Positions 1-8,227 of a stretch of DNA of 64,000 nucleotides are shown here, piece after piece (position 1 is the stretch's first letter; each line of letters starts with the position of its first letter). The position numbers were made by a program, and so were the translations under genes. The notes beneath the pieces are model-generated. The model was not told where the DNA came from, searched no databases, and saw nothing but the letters and a program-made list of their open reading frames with translations. Source of the DNA: RGIG3009 sp045630765. Its GTDB lineage: Bacteria; Bacillota; Clostridia; Oscillospirales; Acutalibacteraceae. The stretch spans positions 1 through 64,000 of the forward strand of contig JAZQTM010000046.1 in NCBI GenBank assembly GCA_045630765.1. Reading direction: 5' to 3'.

Positions 1-603
1 GATGGTATTATCCAAGAATTCACGCAACAAGATTACCGACACCGACAGCACCAATCCAAGTAACGCACCGATCAAACCGTTACGTAACACGTTCGGAGCG
101 GTCTGCACGGCTTTGGTTGCATCCTCAACAACCTTCGCCGAAGTGACCTCACCGGTCACGGTGGGAAACGTATCGGCAATCGCATATGCCACGGCACTGC
201 ACGCTTTTTGGGCAGTCTTCGGATCACCGTGCTTGGCAGAGATTACCAACAGAGTAGTATCCTCCATCAACGAAGAAGAAACCATACCCTTAAGTTCATT
301 CACCGAAAGCTCGCCGTTCAATCTGGAATACGCCTTGTTCAAGACCGGCTCGGTCTTCATCACAACGGCATAGGTATTCGCCAAATATTCAGCAGCCGAC
401 AAGTTGCTGGCGGTTGCACTGTTCGCCTCAGTATCCGATGCCATATTACGAACATACAGCAACGAAGATGAAGTATATTGTTCCGGAACAAAGAAATAGG
501 CGTACGACGCAAACAGTAGTATACCTACCGCAACGCTGGCGACAATCCATTTGATTCGTCCCAATAAGACGCCAAAAATGAGTCTGATATCCATTTCTTG
601 CAT
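1..603 (-). CDS. Wzz-type chain-length determinant / YveK-like protein (C-terminus cut by window)
   Basis: The reading frame is open from an ATG at 603 to the first base of the window, so only the first 201 residues are visible. It has the Wzz layout: a short N-terminal tail, a membrane segment at about residues 18-38, an extracellular helical region with YTSSSLLYVRN, and a second membrane segment at about 172-193. Such proteins act in the membrane with a tyrosine kinase to set capsule or exopolysaccharide length. The ATG at 603 is preferred because AGGGG lies 12 bases upstream; an in-frame ATG at 594 is an alternative. A good promoter lies upstream at 674-702. The two glycosylphosphotransferases at 6.5-8.2 kb would fit the same pathway, but the link is inferred. 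Confidence 0.8.
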   Translation of the reverse strand, partial: MQEMDIRLIFGVLLGRIKWIVASVAVGILLFASYAYFFVPEQYTSSSLLYVRNMASDTEANSATASNLSAAEYLANTYAVVMKTEPVLNKAYSRLNGELSVNELKGMVSSSLMEDTTLLVISAKHGDPKTAQKACSAVAYAIADTFPTVTGEVTSAKVVEDATKAVQTAPNVLRNGLIGALLGLVLSVSVILLREFLDNTI

Positions 604-673
604 GGAGAAATAGCACCCCTTTTTGTAATAATGCCTGTATTTTACGGCTTTCGCCGCAGACATACCTACAATA

Positions 674-702
674 ATTATAAAGCATGCCCCGTGTTTCGTC
701 AA
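674..702 (-). promoter_or_regulatory. Sigma-70-type promoter of the Wzz-like gene
   Basis: On the minus strand TTGACG (697-702) and TATAAT (674-679) are separated by exactly 17 bases, about 70 bases upstream of the 603 start. It is back-to-back with the promoter of the plus-strand oadB-like gene. Confidence 0.75.
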
Positions 703-747
703 GTCCCATTATTTATTATACTTTTTTAAAAAAGTGCCCCTGTAGTG

Positions 748-776
748 TTGAAAAACGTTGCGCTTTTTTATATAAT
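748..776 (+). promoter_or_regulatory. Sigma-70-type promoter of the oadB-oadG-proS region
   Basis: TTGAAA (748-753) and TATAAT (771-776) are separated by 17 bases. The ribosome site GAAAGGA (797-803) follows, ahead of the ATG at 814. Confidence 0.75.
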
Positions 777-813
777 GGAATTTGTATGTAAACATTGAAA
801 GGATGTACTGCGC

Positions 814-1980
814 ATGTTGCAACATTTTGAGTTCCTATGGGAAAGTCTTTTGTTCTTTGTGACCGAAGACGGTGGCTGGAAAAATTTAGTGATGCTCGCC
901 GTTGGCGGCTTGCTGATCTGGTTAGCCATTTCCAAAGATTTTGAACCGTCCTTGTTGATGCCGATGGGATTGGGCGCCATTTTGGTAAACCTCCCGTTTT
1001 CGGGTGCGATCGGCACTGCCGCCGACGGCTCGCAGGGTATTATCGACTGGTTATTCAAGGTCGGCATTGAAGCTTCCGAAGCTCTTCCGCTGATTTTGTT
1101 TATCGGCATTGGTGCCATGATTGACTTTGGTCCTTTGCTCTCAAATCCGAAAATGTTTTTGTTTGGCGGCGCCGCACAATTCGGCATTTTTTTAACGGTT
1201 GCCGTTGCCACGCTGCTTGGCTACGATTTTAAGGATGCCGCTTCCATCGGTATCATCGGTGCTGCCGACGGTCCGACCGCGATTTTGGTCGCCAACGTTC
1301 TGCAGACGCCCCTGTTGCCTGCCATTATGGTTGCCGCATATTCCTATATGGCGTTGGTGCCGATTATTCAGCCGGCTGCCATCAAATTGGTCACTACCAA
1401 AAAAGAGCGCATGATTCACATGAGCTATAATCCGTCGTCCGTTTCCCGCAAAACGCGTATTCTGTTCCCCATCGTGGTAACGGTCATCGCCGGTTTGATC
1501 GCACCGAAATCCGTATCGCTGGTCGGTATGCTGATGTTCGGTAACCTCTTGCGTGAGTGCTTGAAGTTGGATAACCTGTCCCAGACCGCACAGACCTCGC
1601 TTGCCAACCTCGTCACCATCGTATTAGGTCTGTCGATCTCTTCCAGTATGAAAGCAGAAAACTTCGTCAAACTCGACACCATCATCGTTATGGCACTCGG
1701 CTTGGTCGCCTTTGTGTTTGATACCATCGCCGGTGTAATGTTTGCGAAATTCCTTAACCTTTTCTTGCCGGAAGGCAAAAAGATCAACCCGATGGTCGGC
1801 GGTGCCGGTATTTCGGCTTTCCCGATGTCCGCCCGCGTCATTCAAAAAATGGCTCTCAAAGAAGACAATCAAAACCATCTGTTGATGCACGCAGTCGGCG
1901 CCAACGTGGCGGGACAAATCGGTTCCGTGGTCGCCGGCGGTATCATTTTAACGGTTGTGCCGAAATTGCTCGGTGCTTAA
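814..1980 (+). CDS. oadB: Sodium ion-translocating decarboxylase, beta subunit (OadB/GcdB family)
   Basis: This 388-residue polytopic membrane protein matches the beta subunit of biotin-dependent Na+-pumping decarboxylases, which decarboxylates carboxybiotin and exports Na+. The family signature GAADGPTAI lies at about residues 149-157, with Asp152 corresponding by family knowledge to the Na+-site aspartate, and GGAGISAFPMSARV lies near the C-terminus. Length is normal for the family. The gene is followed 15 bases later by a gamma-like mini-subunit. The alpha (carboxyltransferase) and biotin-carrier subunits are not in the window, so the substrate (oxaloacetate, glutaconyl-CoA or methylmalonyl-CoA) cannot be assigned. 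Confidence 0.9.
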   Translation: MLQHFEFLWESLLFFVTEDGGWKNLVMLAVGGLLIWLAISKDFEPSLLMPMGLGAILVNLPFSGAIGTAADGSQGIIDWLFKVGIEASEALPLILFIGIGAMIDFGPLLSNPKMFLFGGAAQFGIFLTVAVATLLGYDFKDAASIGIIGAADGPTAILVANVLQTPLLPAIMVAAYSYMALVPIIQPAAIKLVTTKKERMIHMSYNPSSVSRKTRILFPIVVTVIAGLIAPKSVSLVGMLMFGNLLRECLKLDNLSQTAQTSLANLVTIVLGLSISSSMKAENFVKLDTIIVMALGLVAFVFDTIAGVMFAKFLNLFLPEGKKINPMVGGAGISAFPMSARVIQKMALKEDNQNHLLMHAVGANVAGQIGSVVAGGIILTVVPKLLGA

Positions 1981-1995
1981 AAGGAGGATATAACA

Positions 1996-2127
1996 ATGAC
2001 TGCTCTTCAAAACGCTTTATTGCTGATGCTGCTCGGTATGGTCGGCATCTTCGCGGTTATGCTGCTCATTATGGTCGCCGTTAACCTGCTTAACAAATTT
2101 GCCAAGGATAACGACAACAAGAAATAA
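1996..2127 (+). CDS. OadG-like decarboxylase gamma mini-subunit (43 aa)
   Basis: This small gene starts at ATG 1996 behind an AAGGAGG ribosome site at 1981-1987 and ends at TAA 2127. The product is one hydrophobic helix (LLLMLLGMVGIFAVMLLIMV) followed by a short charged tail ending NDNKK. That is the layout of OadG/GcdD-type gamma subunits, which stabilise the alpha-beta complex in the membrane. It is shorter than typical OadG (about 80 residues) and lacks the long C-terminal tail. The call rests on topology and on its position directly after the beta subunit. Confidence 0.7.
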   Translation: MTALQNALLLMLLGMVGIFAVMLLIMVAVNLLNKFAKDNDNKK

Positions 2128-2148
2128 TTGCCGAAAGGATTTTTAATT

Positions 2149-3588
2149 ATGGCTGATAACAATAAAAAAATGGTAGACGCCATCACCTCGATGGACGAAA
2201 ATTTTGCTCAGTGGTATACTGACGTTGTCAAAAAAGCCGAGCTCGCCAGCTATTCCGGCGTGCGTGGCTGTATGATCGTGCGCCCGTACGGTACGGCGCT
2301 GTGGGAGAACATCCGCAACGATCTGGATTCCCGTTTCAAAGCACTCGGTCACGAAAACATTATGATGCCGATGTTCATTCCCGAAAGCTTGTTGCAACGC
2401 GAAAAAGACCACGTAGAAGGTTTTGCGCCTGAAGTCGCGTGGGTAACCCACGGCGGCGACGAAAAATTGCAGGAGCGTTTGTGCGTGCGCCCGACCTCCG
2501 AAACCGTCTTCTGCGAGCATTACGCGGACATCATCCATTCCTACCGTGATCTGCCCAAACTGTATAACCAATGGTGTTCGGTCGTCCGTTGGGAAAAGAC
2601 CACGCGTCCCTTCCTGCGTACGATGGAATTTTATTGGCAGGAAGGTCACACCATGCACGAAACTGCCGAGGAAGCACTGGAAGAAACCGAACGTATGCTC
2701 AACGTGTATGCGGATTTCTGTGAGCAATCGCTTGCCATCCCGGTCGTAAAAGGCCGCAAGACCGACAAAGAGAAATTTGCCGGTGCCGAAGCCACTTACA
2801 CCATCGAAGCGATGATGCACGACGGTAAAGCGTTGCAAAGCGGTACCAGCCACTATTTCGGCGACGGTTTTGCCCGCGCATTCGACATTCAGTTTACCGA
2901 TCGTGCTAATCAGCAACAGTATCCTCACCAAACGTCGTGGGGTATGTCCACCCGTATTATCGGCGCGATTATCATGACTCACGGCGATGACAACGGCTTG
3001 GTATTGCCGCCCGCAGTGGCGCCCATCCAGCTGGTCATTCTGCCGATCGCGCAACACAAGCCCGGCGTGTTGGATAAAGCACGTGAGTTATCCGATCGTC
3101 TGTCTGCGGTCGCCCGCGTGAAAGTGGATGATTCGGACAACTCCGCCGGCTGGAAATTTGCCGAATACGAAATGAAAGGTGTGCCGCTTCGTTTGGAGAT
3201 CGGCCCCCGCGATATCGAAAACAATCAGTGCGTGCTGGTTCGTCGCGACAACCGCGAAAAAACCGTGGTATCGCTCGACGAACTGGAAACCAAGATCCCC
3301 GAATTGCTGCAAGCGGTACACGATGGCTTGTATCAAAAAGCGCTTGACCGCCGTGAAGGTATGACCTTCACCGTTACCAATATGGACGAAATGGTAAAAA
3401 CAGCAGACGAACAACCCGGTCTGATCAAAGCCATGTGGTGCGGCGACGAAGCGTGCGAGTTAAAGCTCAAGGAAGTCGCCGGTGTTACCAGCCGTTGTAT
3501 GCCGTTTGAGCAAGAACAAATTACCGACACCTGTGTCTGCTGCGGTAAGCCCGCCAAGACGATGGTGGTTTGGGGTAAAGCGTATTAA
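2149..3588 (+). CDS. proS: Prolyl-tRNA synthetase, archaeal/eukaryote type
   Basis: This 479-residue class II synthetase charges tRNA-Pro. It has the short ProS3-type layout without the inserted editing domain of E. coli ProRS. Motif 2 is seen in RPFLRTMEFYWQEGHT. A C-terminal domain has paired cysteines (CGDEACE and CVCCGK) typical of the zinc-binding C-terminus of this type, and it ends in the expected aromatic residue (KAY). The ATG at 2149 is chosen because GAAAGGA precedes it; a TTG at 2128 would abut the oadG stop and has no ribosome site. The downstream cyclophilin gene starts 12 bases later. Confidence 0.93.
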   Translation: MADNNKKMVDAITSMDENFAQWYTDVVKKAELASYSGVRGCMIVRPYGTALWENIRNDLDSRFKALGHENIMMPMFIPESLLQREKDHVEGFAPEVAWVTHGGDEKLQERLCVRPTSETVFCEHYADIIHSYRDLPKLYNQWCSVVRWEKTTRPFLRTMEFYWQEGHTMHETAEEALEETERMLNVYADFCEQSLAIPVVKGRKTDKEKFAGAEATYTIEAMMHDGKALQSGTSHYFGDGFARAFDIQFTDRANQQQYPHQTSWGMSTRIIGAIIMTHGDDNGLVLPPAVAPIQLVILPIAQHKPGVLDKARELSDRLSAVARVKVDDSDNSAGWKFAEYEMKGVPLRLEIGPRDIENNQCVLVRRDNREKTVVSLDELETKIPELLQAVHDGLYQKALDRREGMTFTVTNMDEMVKTADEQPGLIKAMWCGDEACELKLKEVAGVTSRCMPFEQEQITDTCVCCGKPAKTMVVWGKAY

Positions 3589-3600
3589 GGAGAGAAACTT

Positions 3601-4191
3601 ATGAACCAGTTAGCAAAACCGCAAGCAGGCGAACAAATCGCCGTTATGCGTACCAACAAAGGCGATATTTCGATCCGTCTGTTCCCCGAAAAGGCCCCTA
3701 AAGCGGTGGAAAACTTCGTCACTCACGCCAAAAACGGCTACTATGACGGAATCGTCTTCCATCGCGTAATCAAAGATTTTATGATTCAAGGCGGCGACCC
3801 CACCGCAACCGGTTGCGGTGGCGAAAGCATTTGGGGCGCTCCTTTCAAAGATGAATTTGATCCCTCGTTGCACAATCTCCGCGGTGCCTTATCGATGGCA
3901 AACGCGGGACCCGGTACCAACGGCAGCCAATTCTTTATCGTGCAGGCAAACAGCGTGCACCCCAATTTCATTTCTCAAATGAAAGACTTGCCCGATTACT
4001 TCCCCGCCGAAGCGGTTGAAGCGTATGCACAGGTCGGGGGTACGCCGCACCTTGACTACCACCACACGGTATTCGGTCAGGTGTTTGAGGGTATGGACGT
4101 TGTGGATGCGATCGCGTCCGTTGCAACCAACCCCAGCGACAAGCCGTTGGACGATGTCGTTATCCTCGGCATCGACGTAAGCAATGTCTGA
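3601..4191 (+). CDS. Peptidyl-prolyl cis-trans isomerase, cyclophilin type (cytoplasmic)
   Basis: The 196-residue product has the cyclophilin core: FHRVIKDFMIQGGDP carries the catalytic Arg and Gln, and GTNGSQFFI and HTVFGQVFEGMDVVDAI follow. There is no signal peptide, so it should act in the cytoplasm as a proline isomerase. Compared with minimal bacterial cyclophilins it has about 35 extra residues (VHPNFISQMKDLPDYFPAEA) between the GSQFFI strand and the HTVFGQV strand. It follows proS by 12 bases and overlaps the next gene by 8 bases, so the three are probably cotranscribed. A secreted paralogue lies at 4720. Confidence 0.92.
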   Translation: MNQLAKPQAGEQIAVMRTNKGDISIRLFPEKAPKAVENFVTHAKNGYYDGIVFHRVIKDFMIQGGDPTATGCGGESIWGAPFKDEFDPSLHNLRGALSMANAGPGTNGSQFFIVQANSVHPNFISQMKDLPDYFPAEAVEAYAQVGGTPHLDYHHTVFGQVFEGMDVVDAIASVATNPSDKPLDDVVILGIDVSNV

Positions 4192-4708
4192 TATATTGCG
4201 GCAGGCACTCGCTCTGCTCGAAGACGTCACGCCACTTGACACGGATTGCGGAAAAGTGTGCGACGGACGGTGTTGCCAGCCATCAGCCGATAGCGTGGGA
4301 ATGCTGTTGTTGCCGGGCGAAGAAAACCTGTTGACAAACGAGAAATTCACCATCACCACTGCGGATGGCGGAAAACTACTTACTTGCGACGGTACTTGTC
4401 GCCGTGAAATGCGCCCGTTCGCTTGCCGCATTTTCCCCTTATTCCCTTATGTCGGAGAAGATGGGCTTGTGCGCGCGGTATATGATCCGCGCAGCTTCAG
4501 GCTCTGTCCACTAACACGAAACTGTGCCAACGTACGACTCCGCCGCGATTTTGTTCGTGCGGTGCGACGTGCGGGCACACTATTGATGCGTGATCCCGCG
4601 TGCGCCGCGTTTTTACGCGCACAAAGCCGTGAAATTGACGAAATTTCGCAACTTTTACCTTATCTTAAGGATGAACGCCCGCCGATCGCACGGCGAAAAT
4701 TACGATAG
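4184..4708 (+). CDS. YkgJ/UPF0153-like cysteine-cluster protein
   Basis: The 174-residue protein has a cysteine cluster CGKVCDGRCC near residues 22-31 and a second set in TCDGTCRREMRPFACRIFP. This is the arrangement of the YkgJ-type (Fe-S or Zn) cluster family, whose biochemical role is not established. The C-terminal half is basic and ends in RRKLR. The start overlaps the cyclophilin stop by 8 bases, suggesting translational coupling. No membrane segment is seen. Confidence 0.65.
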   Translation: MSDILRQALALLEDVTPLDTDCGKVCDGRCCQPSADSVGMLLLPGEENLLTNEKFTITTADGGKLLTCDGTCRREMRPFACRIFPLFPYVGEDGLVRAVYDPRSFRLCPLTRNCANVRLRRDFVRAVRRAGTLLMRDPACAAFLRAQSREIDEISQLLPYLKDERPPIARRKLR

Positions 4709-4719
4709 AGGATGATACG

Positions 4720-5571
4720 ATGAGAACGATTACACGAATCGCCTGCTTGGCGCTCGCCGCCGTGCTTTGTTTTGGTTTGACAGCTTGCAATCAGTCAGAC
4801 GGCATCACGACCGCATACGCGGACAAAACTGTAGGCTTTCAGTTAGAAAAGCCGAGCACGGGCGAACAGATCGCCGTTATGCACACCTCGATGGGTGATA
4901 TTTCCATTCGCTTTTTCCCCGATGGCGCTCCGAAAGCGGTTGAAAATTTCATCAAACTTTCTCAACAAGGCTATTACGACGGCGTTACGTTCCACCGTGT
5001 TATTGAGGATTTTATGATCCAAGGCGGTGACCCGAAAGGTGACGGCACCGGTGGTGAAAGCGTTTGGGGCAGTTCTTTTGAAGATGAGTTCGACCAGAAA
5101 CTTCTCAATCTGCGCGGTTCGCTGTCGATGGCGAACTCCGGTGTGAATACCAACGGCAGTCAGTTCTTCATCAACCAAGGCGATGGAGAAGCCTTTGGAA
5201 AGCGTACGAAGTATGCCTATTCCGATGCGGACGTTGCAACCTTAAAAAGCCAGTATAACGATCTGATCGTTACGTACGGAAAAGAAACCGTAGAAATGTA
5301 TTACGGCACGTTTGAGGACGTTAAAGCCCAGTATATGCCGTTGGACTACGATAAGGTTCCGGAAGCCGTATGGGAACTGTACGAGAAGCACGGCGGTAAC
5401 ATCACCTTGGACGGCGCTTGGCGCACAAGCGGCGGACACACCGTGTTCGGTCAAGTGTTTGACGGTATGGACGTCGTAGATGCCATTGCGGCAGTTGAAA
5501 CCGATAGTGATGATAAACCAAAAACGGCGGTCACGATCACGAGCATTGAGATCACCACGTATCAAGGATAA
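4720..5571 (+). CDS. Cyclophilin-type peptidyl-prolyl isomerase lipoprotein with internal insert
   Basis: The 283-residue product begins with a lipoprotein signal peptide ending in LTAC, so it should be anchored on the outer face of the membrane and help fold secreted proteins. The core (FHRVIEDFMIQGGDP, TNGSQFFI, HTVFGQVFDGMDVVDAI) is intact and closely resembles the cytoplasmic paralogue at 3601, including the opening GEQIAVM. Between GSQFFI and HTVFGQV it carries an insert of roughly 80 residues rich in Tyr, Lys and Asp. That is far longer than the insert in the cytoplasmic copy. The pair looks like a duplication followed by secretion of one copy. Confidence 0.9.
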   Translation: MRTITRIACLALAAVLCFGLTACNQSDGITTAYADKTVGFQLEKPSTGEQIAVMHTSMGDISIRFFPDGAPKAVENFIKLSQQGYYDGVTFHRVIEDFMIQGGDPKGDGTGGESVWGSSFEDEFDQKLLNLRGSLSMANSGVNTNGSQFFINQGDGEAFGKRTKYAYSDADVATLKSQYNDLIVTYGKETVEMYYGTFEDVKAQYMPLDYDKVPEAVWELYEKHGGNITLDGAWRTSGGHTVFGQVFDGMDVVDAIAAVETDSDDKPKTAVTITSIEITTYQG

Positions 5572-5573
5572 CA

Positions 5574-5608
5574 AAAACGCGTTGCAAGGATTTCTTGCAA
5601 CGCGTTTT
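5574..5608. terminator. Bidirectional intrinsic terminator
   Basis: A perfect 15-bp stem (AAAACGCGTTGCAAG and its complement) with a 5-base loop sits between the convergent genes ending at 5571 and 5620. It has T-rich flanks on both strands. Confidence 0.9.
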
Positions 5609-5619
5609 CTTTTTATTTG

Positions 5620-6447
5620 TTATTTCAGCAGGGCTTCTACGGCATCCACCGCCGGTGCGATCTTGTCGCATACCACGCGTTCGATCTCACCTTCGTCGCA
5701 CAAACGCGCCACCTGCGCGTCCATCGGCAATTTGGCAAGCAACGAAATACCCATTTCTTCCGCCGCCTTGTCCAAACCGTTTTCCTCGCCGAACAAGGTG
5801 ATATGCTTGCCACAATCGGGGCAACGCAGATAGCTCATATTTTCCACCATACCGATCACGGGAATATGCAACAGATCCGCCATCGTTTTGGCTTTGCCGA
5901 CCACCATTTGCACGAGCGATTGCGGCGTGGATACGACCACGGTAGCGTCCACCGGCAGACTTTGATAGACCGTCAGCGGTACGTCACCGGTTCCGGGAGG
6001 CATATCAATAAACAACACGTCCAGATCGCCCCACACCACGTCAGTCCAGAATTGCTGAACAGCGCTCGCCAATACGGGGCCGCGCCAAACAACGGGCTGC
6101 GTTTCGTCTTCCAACAACAAGTTAATCGACATTACTTTGATATTCATATGCGTTTCCGCCGGCAGGATACCGATATCGGCGCCCTGTGCTTTCTGCTTAA
6201 GGCCAAAGGCACGCGGGATCGACGGACCGGTAATATCCGCATCCAACACACCAACCTTATATCCGCGGCGCGCCATCATTACAGCGAGTAAACTGGTAAC
6301 CGACGATTTACCTACGCCGCCTTTACCACTGCTGACCGCTACTACCTTTTTAATATGGCTAAACTCGTTCAGCTTCGCGTGTAAATCCTTTTCACGCTCA
6401 CCGCAATTCTGCGAGCAAGAACTGCAATCGTGTGTACATTCACTCAT
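5620..6447 (-). CDS. mrp: Mrp/NBP35-type ATPase, Fe-S cluster carrier
   Basis: The 275-residue protein has the deviant Walker A of the Mrp family (SSGKGGVGKSS), the switch region DADITGPSIP, and DMPPGTGD. A C-terminal CPDC pair (RCPDCGKH) is known to bind a bridging Fe-S cluster in this family. The N-terminus adds a Cys-rich stretch (CTHDCSSCSQNC) as in clostridial NBP35-like forms, possibly a second cluster site. It should be a cytoplasmic ATP-dependent carrier that loads Fe-S clusters onto apoproteins. The gene stands alone between two hairpins. Confidence 0.92.
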   Translation of the reverse strand: MSECTHDCSSCSQNCGEREKDLHAKLNEFSHIKKVVAVSSGKGGVGKSSVTSLLAVMMARRGYKVGVLDADITGPSIPRAFGLKQKAQGADIGILPAETHMNIKVMSINLLLEDETQPVVWRGPVLASAVQQFWTDVVWGDLDVLFIDMPPGTGDVPLTVYQSLPVDATVVVSTPQSLVQMVVGKAKTMADLLHIPVIGMVENMSYLRCPDCGKHITLFGEENGLDKAAEEMGISLLAKLPMDAQVARLCDEGEIERVVCDKIAPAVDAVEALLK

Positions 6448-6483
6448 AAGATAAGTCCTCCTAAATATGGTATCGCACTAAAA

Positions 6484-6510
6484 ACGGGGTTCGCTGCGAG
6501 CGAACCCCGT
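6484..6510 (-). terminator. Intrinsic terminator after the 6544-7224 sugar transferase gene
   Basis: A 12-bp GC-rich stem (ACGGGGTTCGCT and its complement, 3-base loop) is followed on the minus strand by TTTTTAG at about 6478-6484. It lies 34 bases after the sugar-transferase stop and 37 bases before the mrp start. A candidate mrp promoter at 6520-6547 would place it at the very 5' end of mrp mRNA. Confidence 0.75.
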
Positions 6511-6519
6511 AACAATACT

Positions 6520-6547
6520 ATTATAACCGATTTTCAAACAAAATCAA
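6520..6547 (-). promoter_or_regulatory. Candidate mrp promoter overlapping the end of the upstream gene
   Basis: On the minus strand TTGATT (6542-6547) and TATAAT (6520-6525) are separated by 16 bases. The -35 box overlaps the stop region of the sugar transferase gene. Initiation would fall just before the 6484-6510 hairpin. Confidence 0.5.
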
Positions 6548-7224
6548 GCGGTATGTCTTGTCTTGGTCGGCTGCGCGGTGATCTCGGCGTTTGCGCCCTC
6601 CACAATGCCCTCGGAGTGAATTACCTGCATCGCGGTTTTCACCAGAATCGACATATCCTCTTTGAGCGAATAGGTCTTGGCATATTTGCTGTCTAAACGC
6701 GCTTTTTCATACACCGTCACGGTATCACGACCGCTGATCTGCGCTAAGCCTGTAATGCCCGGACGAACACGGCTGGCACCGTTACGATGGCGAAGACGAA
6801 GCAGATCACGCTCCGACAACACGACGGGACGCGGACCGACAAAGCTCATATCCCCTTTAAGCACGTTAAACAACTGCGGAAGCTCGTCCAAGCTCATACG
6901 GCGAAGTAGCTCACCCACGCGCGAGATGTACTTTTCGGGGTTCTCCAGCTTATGCGTTGCCACATTGGCGGGAGCCAACACACTCATCGTGCGGAATTTG
7001 TAAATTTTAAACGGCGTATCAAAACGTCCCATACGATCCTGAACAAAAATCGGGGAGCCCTTGGTGTCAATTGCGGCAACGATTGCCACGATTGCCATCA
7101 CGGGAGATAACGCAATGATAAACATAAGCGAAAACAAAACATCCAAGCAGCGCTTAAACGAAGAATAGCCACCGGCGCTTTTGGCGTTGTTTGTTTTAGT
7201 TTGTAGGGCAACGACTCCACGCAT
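6544..7224 (-). CDS. Polyprenyl glycosylphosphotransferase (bacterial sugar transferase)
   Basis: The 226-residue protein has the single-domain layout of membrane sugar-phosphate transferases: an N-terminal re-entrant membrane helix (LDVLFSLMFIIALSPVMAI) followed by a cytoplasmic catalytic domain. Conserved motifs are YKFRTM, RRMSLDELPQLFNVLKGDMS, FVGPRPV and RPGITGLAQISGRD. Such enzymes move a sugar-1-phosphate onto undecaprenyl phosphate to start glycan assembly. The ATG at 7224 is chosen because AGGAGGAG lies at 7231-7238; an upstream in-frame start at 7284 has no ribosome site. A second, closely related enzyme lies divergently at 7579. Confidence 0.9.
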   Translation of the reverse strand: MRGVVALQTKTNNAKSAGGYSSFKRCLDVLFSLMFIIALSPVMAIVAIVAAIDTKGSPIFVQDRMGRFDTPFKIYKFRTMSVLAPANVATHKLENPEKYISRVGELLRRMSLDELPQLFNVLKGDMSFVGPRPVVLSERDLLRLRHRNGASRVRPGITGLAQISGRDTVTVYEKARLDSKYAKTYSLKEDMSILVKTAMQVIHSEGIVEGANAEITAQPTKTRHTA

Positions 7225-7310
7225 AATGGTCTCCTCCTTTTCTTCCTGAATGACATGGTTTCGTACGTCTGAACAAGCAATCAATCGTTCACTTCGTGAT
7301 TGCAGAATGA

Positions 7311-7339
7311 ATTATACTATCCCCATTTTCAAAAATCAA
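7311..7339 (-). promoter_or_regulatory. Promoter of the 6544-7224 gene in the 7225-7578 intergenic region
   Basis: TTGATT (7334-7339) and TATAAT (7311-7316) are 17 bases apart on the minus strand. The rest of the 354-base divergent region is AT-rich and shows no coding sequence. A weak plus-strand -10 (TATACT, 7539-7544) may serve the 7579 gene, but no good -35 box accompanies it. Confidence 0.65.
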
Positions 7340-7578
7340 GCCTTTTTCTGTGAATGAAAAAAAGTCTGTATAGCCGACCGATTTTCGTCAAACCGCACTC
7401 ATTGTTTTTGTGTAATTTGCACTAAAAAACACCTCTTTTTTCGCAGTGCAAACCCCTGTTTTTTTAAAAATTTATTGTTTATCGGTAAATTTTTCACGAT
7501 TAGCCATCTCATCCCACCGTGATTTTTGTGATTTAGGATATACTAACGTTAACCCGATTTTAAAGAGGAGCGCATCGT

Positions 7579-8181
7579 GTGTATACCCGTTTCAAACGTC
7601 TGTTGGATATCGCGCTGTCGCTGTTTTGGCTGGTCGCGTTATCACCACTTTTTGTCCTCATCGCACTGATCATTCGCATAGATTCCGACGGACCCGCGAT
7701 TTTTCGACAAGTTCGCTGCGGACGAAACGGTCGTCTGTTTGTTATCTATAAATTCCGCACCATGATGACGGCGGCACCTGCCAATATTGCCACCGCACAG
7801 CTGGAGCATCCTCAACGATATATTACGCCTGTCGGGCGTTTTTTACGACAAACCAGCCTCGACGAACTGCCGCAACTCTGGAACGTTCTCAAAGGAGATA
7901 TGAGCTTTGTCGGTCCGCGTCCCGTCATCCCGTCGGAAACCTGCTTGCTTCGCTTGCGGCAACTTTTGGGCGCCGACACCGTACGCCCCGGTATCACGGG
8001 ACTTGCCCAGATCCGCGGGCGTGATAATCTGCCGCCGCGGATAAAGGCACGGTACGACGCGGAATATGCCTTTAATTGTAGTTTCCTGCTCGACTGCTAT
8101 ATTTTCTTTTCAACACTGCGCTGTGTGTTACGTCGGGAAGGAATCCACGAAGGCAGTGCCGATCTCTATCAAAAACCGTAA
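7579..8181 (+). CDS. Polyprenyl glycosylphosphotransferase (second copy)
   Basis: This 200-residue protein belongs to the same family as its divergent neighbour. It shows an N-terminal membrane helix (LDIALSLFWLVALSPLFVL), YKFRTMM, RQTSLDELPQLWNVLKGDMS, FVGPRPV and RPGITGLAQIRGRD. It starts with GTG at 7579 behind AGAGGAG at 7564-7570. It is 26 residues shorter than the neighbour, mainly at the N-terminus. Shared runs such as TAAPANIAT against VLAPANVAT suggest duplication with divergence of acceptor or donor specificity. The sugar transferred cannot be read from the sequence. Confidence 0.88.
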   Translation: MYTRFKRLLDIALSLFWLVALSPLFVLIALIIRIDSDGPAIFRQVRCGRNGRLFVIYKFRTMMTAAPANIATAQLEHPQRYITPVGRFLRQTSLDELPQLWNVLKGDMSFVGPRPVIPSETCLLRLRQLLGADTVRPGITGLAQIRGRDNLPPRIKARYDAEYAFNCSFLLDCYIFFSTLRCVLRREGIHEGSADLYQKP

Positions 8182-8227
8182 CCAACGACCTCGTTCTTGC
8201 GTATTGTAGATACGAAGGAGTGATACG

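Noticed and set aside
2143..3057. 304-codon minus-strand frame opposite proS
   Set aside because: It is an antisense shadow of a clear prolyl-tRNA synthetase gene with no independent signals.
5617..6291. 224-codon plus-strand frame opposite mrp
   Set aside because: It is an antisense shadow; mrp motifs are all on the minus strand.
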